Source: Primula veris (lineage: Eukaryota > Streptophyta > Magnoliopsida > Ericales > Primulaceae). Taken from it: a stretch of 64,000 nt of DNA. A program made the translations under genes and the position numbers. Under the pieces are notes generated by a model. The model was not told the origin of the DNA, ran no database searches, and saw nothing but the letters and a program-made list of their open reading frames with translations. Below, piece by piece: positions 35,801 through 47,800 of the stretch. Location of the stretch: contig OY821745.1 of NCBI GenBank assembly GCA_963682055.1, positions 12,159,501-12,223,500 on the forward strand. The letters run 5' to 3'. Numbering within the stretch: the first letter of the stretch is position 1; the number at the start of each line of letters is the position of its first letter.

Positions 35801-38800
35801 GACAAAGAAGAATAAGGAAAAAAAAGCAATCAAGTTAAAGAAGAAAAGGGAAACAAGTATAATGCTGATCTTGAAAAGATATTGGAAGATATTACTTGAT
35901 TGACAAGAAACGAAATTGAAGACTAAACATAAGATATTATTCAGTTATATCTTTATTATATGGTTAGAGATAATCTGTTATGGGAATACAAATATTATGA
36001 ACATGTATATATGTTGGTACATGTTCATTATAATTGGTGTGAATTATATTGAAAGACAAAATAGAGATATACACACATGGTCTGAAAAATACAATATTGG
36101 TGAGAGAATATCAATGGTGGGATGCCATTAGATTTATGATTGATAGTTAAGAGGCAGGAGCAGTGAGAGATCGGCCTATACGCTGAGTATTGTAAGTCTT
36201 GAGTCGAACATTGAAAGCTTTCTCAATATCATTAATCTGAGCAAGAGCTCCGGATAGTAGACTCGGTCGAACTCTGTTATCAAACATGTTGTGTTCAATA
36301 TCTTATTCATTACGTTTGATCATCTTTACGTTTTATTTATCAACTCCGCCATATACTTTTAGTAACAACTGAAGCATATTTCAGTTATAACTGAAACTGC
36401 GTAACAACACTCGGAACTTCAGACTAAATGTTATTTCAGCTGGTATCAGAGCCTCGCATCAGATATACTTGGTGTGGATCCTGTGTTCTGAGATAGAATG
36501 GAGTTAATAAGGCAAAGAGGATATTTCTGCGATCCGACTCAAATTAAATATGGATATAAGTATGCGTATTGGCAAGTAAATAAGATGGTTAAAGGTGGAG
36601 GTGAAACTGAATCTGATTTAAGGAAGGAGAACTCAAAACTGAAGGAAGAGAATCTTGTGCTAAAGACTGAACTTACGAAAAAGACGAATGAATTCCAACG
36701 ACAAATCAAGCTTCTCAACTTAGGTGCTACTGACAGATTGGATCAAGTACTCCTCTCAAAGGCATGCAAAAGACAATACTGGATTGGGATATGATGGCCA
36801 TTCAGGTAATGAAAAAACTATATTTGTGAATGCGTCATCACAAGCAAAGCTAAAATCCAATGTAAGTCTCAAAAAGATTTCAGTTGCAATTGAAAACATC
36901 ACTAAGAAATTTTCCAAACCACCAGTTGCAACTGAACGTGTTATTAAGAATAAGTTTTCAAAACGCCATCTAAAACTGCTACTAAAGTATGTCATTATTG
37001 CAAGAAACCTGGACACTTACAAAATAAATTGTTTTAAAAGGATTTTTGAAATTAAAAAGGGTGTTAAACCGGCTTCTAAATGGATTTGGGTTGCGAAAAA
37101 GAATACTGATATAATTACTTGTAAAAGAGCTATTATTAATTCTTTAGAAACTTTCTCTTCTAATTCTGATAGTGGTTGTTCCAGGCACACGGCAATTGAT
37201 ACTAGCTCAGTGAAAAACAAGAGTAATATTCAAGATAAAACTAGTAGTTTATCAAAACGCAATTATAACCGAGCTTGTACGAACGGGGCTGAAATTTTGC
37301 ATAAAAAAGTAGGTCATGTGAACTTTAAAACTCTTTCTAAACTTGTTGAAAATAACACTGTTAGAGGTTTACCTGAGCTGAATATAAATCTTCCAATCAA
37401 TTGTGGTAATTGTATACAAGCAAATAGTTTTTCTAGCCAAACTAAAACCACTAGCGTTCTTGAACTTTTACATATAGATCTTATTGGTCCTACAAAAACC
37501 AAAAGTCTTGGAAGAAATAGATATATGTTTGTGATTATGGATGATTATTCAAGATACTCATGGGTTACTTTCCTAAGAAAAACATCTAATACTTTTAAAG
37601 CCTTTCAAAATCTGTGTATAGGGTTAAGTTCTAAGAAATGATGCATCATATGAAAGATTGTTAGTTCTCGTGTAAAAGAATTTCAGAAACCAAATTTTGC
37701 TATTTTTGCAATACAGAAGGTACATGTCATGAGTTTTTTACCCCCAAAAATTCTCATCAAAATTGCTTAATTAAAAGAAGAATGGATATTCTACAAACAA
37801 CGGGTAAGAATATGCTAGATTCAACAAGGTTGCCTAAGAATTTATGGGCAGAAGCTATTAACACTACTTGTCACGTTGTGAATAGGGTTTATGTCATTAA
37901 AGGAACAAATACAACGCCATATGAAGTTTGGAAATGTAAGAAGCCTAATTTGAAGTTTTTTCATGTGTTTGGATCTGTATGTTTATACATATAAAAACAA
38001 AGAGCACATATGAGAGTTTGGTTTATGTGATAAAGGGATTTTCCTACGTTATTCAAAAAGGGCTAGAACCTAAAGAGTCTTTAACTTGACTACACATGAA
38101 TTCATTGAATCACAATATGTCGTGTTTGATGACTCTAAAGATACTAAAAAGTGTGCAGATGATGATGATGGTGACATGATTGGTCATATGAAAAGCTTTA
38201 TTAAGGGACAAGAAGATGCAGAACCAGTCTCAGTTGTAACTGAAGAAAACAGTGCAGTGTTGGAGAATACTCTAGTTATAACTGAAATCCAAACTCGGTG
38301 CGAAAATGAAAATAATGAGAATGATAAGTATCTGGACTCAATTATTGAGAGAGAATCTGCTACTAGAGGAGTTCAGATTCCAGAAAGGAAAGTGGGTTAC
38401 ACAAGGACTCAAAAGAACCATCCCTTGGACAACATCATTGGAGAGCTAACCGAAGGTATTAAAACTAGAAGTTAAAAACAAGATGTAGTGAATTTTTGAT
38501 TTCTCTAACTCATAGTTGATTATCCTATGCAAATCTCTTAAGCTGAACATTCTGATTTGAATCATTTATTTATTTATTCTTCAATCTAATTTTAGACATA
38601 TTGCAAGTGAGAAACAATTGACAGATTATTCTTTTTTTAAAAAGCCTTTGAATGTGAAAGAATTTTTTTCTTTATTCTATGATAACAAAAGTGCAATTGA
38701 CCTTGCTAAGAATCTTGTTCAGCATTCTAGAGCATCTACAATAGTGTTGTTATCTCTATCGTTGACTAAAATATTTATCTAATAATGTATTTTTTTTGTC

Positions 38801-41800
38801 TCCATTAGTTATGTTAAATCATGTGTTATCTTTATAGATGTTAAAAAAAGTTGTTGAAGATAACAATGTTTTTAATGTTGTTAATTGATCATGTGGCAAA
38901 ATAAATTAATTAAAACATCAAATCTATTTCAACTCCTCCTATTTTAGTTCCTATATAAGTGTGGGTTTACAAAATGACTAATTAATGATATTTCAATTAA
39001 TAATTAATTTTAATTAAAATTAGATAACTTTGTTAATTAATACACTAATGTGAAGGTTAAATTTAAGTTACATATGTGCCATTTAACATGCAATTAAATG
39101 ATGATGTGTCAAAGTTAATATTGTTAAAATTAACACAACTATTTGTATGCTCTAAATATATTGATTTGAGACATCACTTTATAAGATAATTGATTGAAAA
39201 CCAGAGTTTGACTCTTAAGCATGTTATAACTGAAAAACAACTTGCAGATATATTTACTAAGCCTTTGAATGCGAAAAGGTTTGAAACCCTAAGAAGTGAT
39301 TTAGGGATATGTGTATTTGAATCTGCATGAACTAATTTCTTATGAATAAATCAGATTACTGAATGGTACAAAGATTTGAGTAAAACTAAATGAGCTGCAT
39401 AACAATAACTCTGAAATTGAGAGAATGGTTTGCTTAATAAAAAAGGGCACTAAAACTAATAATCTGTTTAATAATTCTGCTGAATATGCTGTAAAAATGA
39501 TGACTCTGGACCCATGTCTCTCACTGCTTGCATAGAGATATTTTTTAATTTTTTTTCCCATTGGTTGGACAGTTTAGAACTGAACACGCAGCCGGATGAC
39601 AGCAGAACAAGTTAAAGCTCAGTTAAAACTGCAGCTGGTATTATTGTACGACTGATAATAAAAAGATGTCGTGGATTAATGTCTAGTTAATTAATGATAA
39701 TGTGTTCTATAAAGTGTCAACCTCTAACTAAAAGAACAAAACTGATCAATGTTTTTTGAAAGAGAATTGTTTATGCTCAAAAGTTCCTCTATACAGTATC
39801 AAAACTCAGTTGTCACTGAACTATGGATGTGATTTATTAATAAGTTGAGTTATGGGTGATTTAATGATTCTTTTTTGATGTACTAAAATGTGATATCTGC
39901 AAGATGTTATTCGTTTAATGTGATGTTAATTGTTCAATATGTGTTTCCGTATTTTTAGGATCTGAAAACTCAAATTATGGCAAGTTTCAGAATGCTCTAT
40001 GAGATTATTGTGATATGGATCAATTTGTTTCAAAAGCTACAAAAGTTTTGACTTAAACATAAAATCTAGAATCTATCTTGTGTTTATTTTGCATTGCAAA
40101 ATGCACTAGATTATGATTGAAATGCTCCACTTTGTCTACTTCAAATTGCATTGATTAGCTTCCGATTGTTGCATTGATGTACCTTTGTCATGTTTATGTC
40201 AAAAAGGGGAAGAAGTGGGTAGATTGAGGGGGAGTTTTATACTTATCTGATTATTAGTTCTCAGTTGATGAAATCCATTGTGCTATGATTGAGGGGGAGT
40301 TTTGTCGAAACTCATTTGTTTAAACTCTAAATCTACTAAAGATTTTTGCCAAAACAATGACAAAATAGGAGATTGTTAGGTCTTAGTTTCTAGGTCATAA
40401 GGACATCACATTATTGTCAGTGTATTGGCAAAATAAACCTTAACATTCTTTATACTTAAAATGTTTATTGAGCTCATGAGAGTTTGTTATTGAGTTGTTG
40501 GACAATGCAGGTTGCTCGAAGTTTCAGTTATAACTGAGAAGTGCGACTGAAACAAATCATATTTTGTTGGAGCTGATTTTGCTAATATATATTTCGTATA
40601 TTTAGATATTATTTGCTCAAATTTGATGGGCATGTAATAAGGACGTGCTATAAGAAAAAATATACTGAAAAGTATATTGCACAAAGGTCAAAGCAAGGAA
40701 AAGAAGCAATCAAGTTAAATAAGAAAAGGGAAACAAGTATAATGTTGATATTGGAAGATATTACTTGATTGACAATCAACAAAATTAAAGACTAAACATA
40801 AGATATTATTCAGTTATATCTTTATTATATGGTTAGAGATAATCTGTTATGGGAATACAGATATTATGAACATGTATATATGTTGGTACATGTTCATTAT
40901 AATTGGTGTGTGAATTATATTGAAAGACAAAATAAAGAGATACACACATGGTCTGAAAAATACAATATTGGTGAGAGAATATCAATGGTGGTATGCCATT
41001 AGATTTATGATTGATAGTTGAAAAGTATGAGCAGTGAGAAATAGGTCTATACGCTGAGTATTGTAAGTTTTGAGTCGAACATTGTAAGTTTTCTCAATAT
41101 TATTAATATGAGCAAGAGCACCGGAGAGTAGACTCGATCGAACTCCGTTATCAAACGTGTTGTGTTCAACCTCTTATTCAGTACGTTTGATAATCTTTAC
41201 GTTTTATTTATCAACTCCGCCATATACTTTCATTTACAACTGAAATTGCGTAACAATACTCGGAACTACGGACTAAATGTTATTTCAATTATATACAACT
41301 ACTGTGGTAGATATTTCTTTATATGTACCGTTTTTTGTTTTTTTTATCTGCTCAATACATCAATCAACAACTTATGTATTTACATACTTCATCATCTCTC
41401 TGTCTGTACAATCGGCTTTTCACTACTACTTTAAATATGTATTTTTTGTGTCTGTGCTTGTCCCTTGTTACTTCAAGAAATAATATACAATAGTTGTTTC
41501 TACATATTTACCGTACTTATAAAATAGGATTAATCAAAATCAACGCCAAGTGAACTAATATGTAATTAGTTAAACTAAAAGCGAAGCTGAGTAAGTATTT
41601 ATCATCCAGACGAAGTGTCCCAAAAAATCAAACCCAGCAAACGAAACCATCGAATCAGTTTTTAAACTGTAGCGAGGCCCTGCCAGAATTTTTTGGGACT
41701 CATTTTCAGGATAATTTAACGAGGTGAAGTTGAATTGCATTTTTCTTAAAAGAAAGCTGTAAAAACGGATTTGATGTTTAGGCTTTCAATAAACGCCCTT

Positions 41801-44800
41801 CTTTTTTTTCCTTTTTTAACGATGAGCTTTATAATTTGTTCTATCTAGAAATAACTAAAAGTGTTCAAATTTCACCTTGCACTTTGAGTGACCCATCCAA
41901 CAAGTGATACTGGCCATGCTATGCCTCGAATCTGTCAACAGAAACATAATTCCTTTACATTATAGACACAAATGAGAAGGAACTAGAAATAAATTTGATA
42001 CAATTGTCTTTCTCATGTGACAACAAACCACACCCCTTTAAACAAGAACGAAAAGTATTTTAAACTAGTTAAAGGTAGACCATAACAATGTTACTTCATA
42101 AGCAAATATCGTGCACAGTGAAGGTTCAGCAGGTTAAGTTTGTGTGAATTCTGCTACTTAATATCATAAAAGACAAAACTCTGGAGTGAATCTTATTTCG
42201 AACTTCTGCTTTGGCCCTCCTCAGTGGGCAAAGTTTGGGATGTGAACTCATAAATTATCAGATTTTTGAAAAATATTGTGTATACAAAAACGTTTGGTAG
42301 TTACTTGTTTAATTTAAAGGGATACCAAACTTGTCTTAGCAGGTAAAATGTATTTAAGTAATTAACAAAATTGTGAAACAGAGGATAGTTCAATGCAATT
42401 TGAACCTGAACATATGTGTTTGCGGCAGGTATGATATGCGCATTGTTTGAGCCACTAAAAGCTGAGAAGTATAATCAACTAATTAGTATATAATCCGTAT
42501 GCAAATTATGTTGGTTTCCGTGTACGAAATAACAATTAATAATAAATAAAGGACTAAACAATAATTAAATAAAAACCAGTGTAATCTTTATTAATTTCCA
42601 AATGAAATACAATAAACTGATTACAACATGTAGGTACTGAAACGTAAATAAAACAAACGTTATCAGATTATTATTAATTAATAATCTGATGTATTGATTT
42701 GTAATTAATAGAAACTGCCGGACTGGAAAGTATAAACTTAACAGCCGGACTGTTCTGTTTTGAATTGAAAGTACAGGACTGATTAGAAACTATTCTATTA
42801 CAGAATAGTAATTACAGCATAAAACAGAACTTTAAACTAATTACAGAATAGTAAAAACTGGACAGAATTGAAAAACCGGACAGAATTAAAAACTGGACAG
42901 AATTGAAAAAACTGGACAGAATTGAAAAACTGGACAGAATTGAAAAACTGGACAGAATTAAAAAAAAAAACTGGACAGAATTAAAAAACTGGACAGAATT
43001 GAAAAGAAAAAAAAAATAATAATAATAATAAACAAGACGAGGCTACTGTTAACAGTATGCCCTTAACCGATATTCGCCAAACCACCTTGATGTTTCTGGT
43101 TGCGTTGACGCTTCGATCCCAAGGTACAACGTCTCGGATGACTCGCCGGAAACTGGCGACGAGTCAAGGTCGAGCTGTTGGTGGGTGGTTCTCTCTGGTT
43201 CTAAAATGTAATGCTGTTTTTTAGAGATGATATATGCTTCTGTATTTTATTTCAGAATGTTATGAATGTTATTCCTGACATGTGGGGGGGTCTGCCTATT
43301 TATAGGCTTGCTGAGTATCTCAGCCATTAAGGTCACTTTACTACTGTCAGTTTTCGAAATTCGAAACTGCAGTATTAACTTTGCAATCAAATCATATTTA
43401 TTGCAACAGTTACAGCTTTGCTGGAAGCTTTTTCCGAACAGGCGCACTTTTTCCGAACAGGCACGCTTTTCCCGAACAGGCGCACTTTTTCCCGAACAGG
43501 CACGCTTTTCCCGAACAGGCGCGCTTTTCCCGTTGAGTTAAAAAACCGTCGAGCAAACCCGCCCGTCGAGCAAGCCCGCCCGTCGAGCAAGCCCATGTGT
43601 GGTACACAATACACACATGTGTATGTGGACACACTACTTAATATCCACATGGGATACCTTAGTATATATATTGTAAAAATCACTCATGATTTTCCAATGT
43701 GGGATAACTCTCATGGGTTAAATCCCATTTCTTTTCTCATTTTCCAGCATTGACTTTATTGCCTCTTTAGAGTACCAACCTTCGAGTCCAATTATCATTC
43801 ACACCCTTCCTCCGAATAGGTCATGCGATATACCGTTGCGAAGCTCGTCGTACGAGCCACTCAAACGCTTTGAGTATGGTCTCAGAAAAACTGAGTAGTC
43901 GCATCGAAAATTGACTCAAAGATGGTCCCTGACCACTTGGAACAACCATGTTTAAAAACATGTTTTCCTACAATTTTCCAACAATCCCCCACATGAATGC
44001 AATTGGCTCGAAAGCCCATGTCCTAAATGCAAATCAAGAGAACCACAAAAGTTCACTGCCTAAGGTCAGGTAGCGCGCGCCTTGAACCTGCCGTAGCGGA
44101 ATACCACCCAGAATACTGCTATTAGGTAGCTGTAAAGCTTTGAACCATCAAGCTTTGTGTATCCCAGAATGGCACCCACACAGTGCCCTTTCTACCCACG
44201 TACTAGGCCCTTTAGTTGTTGTCCATATTTGGCCTGGACTGCCTTGGCAACTTCAACTGAGTGCTCTAGTGATTTAGCCCAAGCTCATCACATGGTACCG
44301 GCCTTACACACTCGTTATAGGTGTTCCAAGTCGAAAGTGTCCTGACTCACTTTACTCGACCGTCGAGTTACTTAGATCATTAAGAGCCTCAAGCTCACCC
44401 TCACAATGGTACAGGTCTATCACTCTGTCATCGCGGAAATGGGCTGGGAACTCCAGGTTCCCGAGTGCTTTGTTCGGTTGCCCTCACAGTTCAGTTTCCC
44501 TTTGAACCTATCAGGAAAGATTCCGTTTAGGTTGGGTTGCCTATGGGGGGGCCACCAATTTAATGGGCTTTAATCCCATTCCGTTCGATGACGTCTCGAC
44601 TCCCACTTGAGTCAAGCCTTTTGTTAATGGATCCGCTATGTTTTCCTTTGATCTCACAAAATCTAAGGATACCACACCGTTGGATAACAATTCCCTTACG
44701 GATTTATGTCTCCGACGTATATGTCGAGACTTTCCATTATACATATGATCCTGAGCCCGCGCAATAGCTGATTGACTATCGCAATGCATGCTTATTGCGG

Positions 44801-47800
44801 GAACAGGTTTCGGCCACATTGGAATTCCTTCCAATAGACTTCTCAGCCAGTCTGCCTCTTCGGTTGCTAAGTCTAACGCTATGAATTCAGATTCCATAGT
44901 TGACCTTGCAATACACGTCTGTTTGGAGGATCTCCAAGACACAGCAGCTCCTCCCATTATAAACACATATCCACTCGTGGATCTTGTGCTATTGGAGTCT
45001 GATATCCAGTTGGCATCTGAATACCCTTCCAGTACCGCTGGATATCTGGTATAGTGCAGCCCGTAATCGGCTGAAAACCTCATATACCTGAGAAGTTTCA
45101 TTATGGCGTTCCAGTGTTCCTCATTTGGATTACTGGTGTACCTGCTCAGTCTACTCACTGAGTTTGCTATGTCTGGTCTAGTGCAATTCATTATATACAT
45201 GAGACTGCCTATGACTCGAGAGAACTCCAATTGATTCACACTTTTACCGAAATTCTTTTTCAGGTTACAGTTGAACTCAATTGGGGTTCTAGACATAGCC
45301 TTACTGCCCTTGTCAAACTTGTCTAGTACTTGTTTAACATAGTGACCTTGGGACAAGGCATATCCTTCTGATGTTTTGGTAATCTTCATACCAAGTATTA
45401 CATCAGCTATACCCAGATCCTTCATATCGAAGTGTTGTGATAACATTTTCTTTGTGGAGCTGATTCTATCATTACTCCCAATTATGATCATGTCATCCAC
45501 GTAGAGACAGACTACGACACAGTCTCTTCCACTTCCTTTAGAGTAGACACATTTATCACACTCATTAATGTGAAAACCGTTTGATAACATAATTCTATCA
45601 AACTTCTCGTGCCATTGCTTTGGCGCTTGTTTTAGCCCATATAGAGACTTTACAAGTTTGCACACTTGGTGCTCTTTACCAGGAACTACAAACCCTTCCG
45701 GTTGTTCCATGTAAATTTCTTCTTCCAGTTCTCCATTCAGAAACGCCGTCTTTACATCCATTTGATGTATTTCCATATCAAACAAAGCTGCGAGAGCAAT
45801 GACGATTCGGATAGACGTTTTCCTGGAAACAGGAGCATACGTGTCAAAATAATCGACACCTTCAGTTTGCCTGAAGCCTTTTACTACAAGTCTCGCCTTG
45901 TATTTCTCAATCGTGCCGTCAACCCTTAACTTCCTCTTGAAGATCCACTTGTGACCTAGGGGCTTACAACCTTTCGGAAGATCCACTAGTTCCCAAGTGT
46001 GGTTTTGCATGATTGATTCAATTTCATTTTGAATGGCTTCTTCCCAATATTGGGAATCCGGTGTTGACATAGCTTGCTTATATGTCACCGGTTCGCCTTC
46101 AACCATGAAGGTTAAGAAATCAGGTCCAAAGAAAGTTTCCTTCCTTGCCCTTTTACTGCGTCGAGGCTCTTCCTCTTCCTTTTCCTCTGTCGGTTCACTT
46201 GCCCCCACATTTCCTTCACTGTTCAACTCTTCAGTTGGTACAGATGTAGATAATTTCCGGGGAAAGATATCTTCAAAGAAAGAGGCCTCTCGGCTTTCCA
46301 TATACGTATCTACGTGTACATCGGGATTGTCCGACTTGTGCACGAGAAACCGATATGCACTACTATTCTGTGCATATCCGATGAACACACAGTCCACCGT
46401 CTTAGGACCAATTCTCATCCTCTTAGGAGTGGGAACTAGGACCTTTGCGAGACAACCCCAAACCCGCAGGTTCTTATAACTGGGTTGATGACCTTTCCAT
46501 AATTCATATGGAGTCTTTTCTCGCTTCTTATGTGGTAACTTGTTTAAAACATAGTTAGCGGAAAGTATCGCTTCCCCCCACATGTTCTGGGGTAACCCAG
46601 AACTGATTAGCATAGCATTCATCATTTCCTTTAGCGTTCTATTTTTACGCTCAGCAACCCCATTTTGCTCGGGAGTGTATGGGGCTGTGGTTTGATGTAT
46701 AATGCCGCTTTCAGCGCATATCTGTTCAAACGGTGATTCATATTCACCGCCTCTATCACTTCTCAATGTTTTAATTTTTCTATTGAGTTGATTTTCAACT
46801 TCGGTCTTATAAAGAGCGAATTTCTCTACTGCTTCGTCTTTACTTCTCATTAAGTAAGCGTAACAGTATCTAGTACAATCATCTATAAAGGTGATAAAGT
46901 ACTTTTTCCCTCCTCGCGTTTGTATAAACTTTAAGTCGCATACATCCGTGTGTATTAGACCGAGAGGTTCACTTTCTCGTTCAACATGTTGAAACGATGA
47001 TTTCGTTAATTTTGCCTCTACACAAATCTCACATTTGTGCTGCTTATCAAAAACGAAATTTGGTATTAGTTTTAGTGATATTAATTTCTTTAAAGAATTA
47101 TAATTCACGTGACCTAATCTACCATGCCACAAATGAAATGACTCAAATAAATAATTAAACTTAGAATTTTTATTGGCCTCTTGGGCAACAGTCATTACAA
47201 TGCTAGTGCTAGTCTCAGCTTTAGCACCTTTATTGGGAGCAGGTGTCCCTACGTTTAACTTAAACATGCCGTTGGTCATATAGCCACGGCCTACATAGAC
47301 ACCATTTTTGGTGATTACAATTTTATTGGATTCCAAAACTAGTTTGAACCCGTTCTTCACCATCACCGATCCTGATACCAGATTCTTGCGGATATCCGGA
47401 ACATGAAGCACATTTGTCAACCTCAGCTCTTTTCCAGAGGTCATCTTCATCACCACCATTCCTTTTCCTTCCACCTTGGAAGTAGCAGAATTTCCCATGA
47501 AGCAGCTTTCTCCCTCTACTGCTTCGTAGGTCTTAAACATCCACCTTGTTGAGCAGATGTGGCTTGTGGCGCCGGTATCCAGCCACCACTCTTTGGGGTT
47601 GCTCCCCACGAGATTGACCTCAGAGACCACAGCAGTAAAGTGGTCATCATCTCGTCCTCCCTCAGCCAGATGAGCCTGAGCTGGAGCTTTCCTCTTCCCT
47701 TTGCCCTTGAAGTTCCTCGGAGGGGGCTTAGGCTTAGCAGCGCCTTTATTGTCATAACAGTCCGCGGCACGATGGCCGGTCCTGTTACACACAAAGCAGG

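Larger units (their letters stand above)
35454..41287 (+). mobile_element. Copia element 1 (SIRE-like), internally deleted, in MATE intron 5
   Basis: LTRs 35454-36438 and 40374-41287 start TGTTAGGTCTTAG and end TTATTTCA. The target duplication is ATTAT (35449-35453 and 41288-41292). TGGTATCAGAGC, the initiator tRNA-Met primer site, follows LTR 1 at 36441. GAGGGGGAGTTTT words precede LTR 2. It lies opposite to the host gene. The coding region is broken and most of the reverse transcriptase is missing. Confidence 0.92.
32150..42490 (-). repeat. segmental duplication, copy A (partner 55530-59956)
   Basis: Exons 5-14, their introns and the 3' flank of the MATE gene occur twice in the same orientation. 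Every exon has the same length in both copies. Copy A has additions absent from B: a MITE in intron 12 and a Copia in intron 5. Confidence 0.9.

Noticed and set aside
35916..36131. Frame of 71 codons in the Copia 1 5' LTR
   Set aside because: It lies wholly within the LTR and is not preserved in the 3' LTR.
43418..43753. Open frames in the Copia 2 LTRs (also 50056-50406)
   Set aside because: They are produced by the GC-rich LTR arrays; they have no conserved domain and fall in regulatory LTR sequence.
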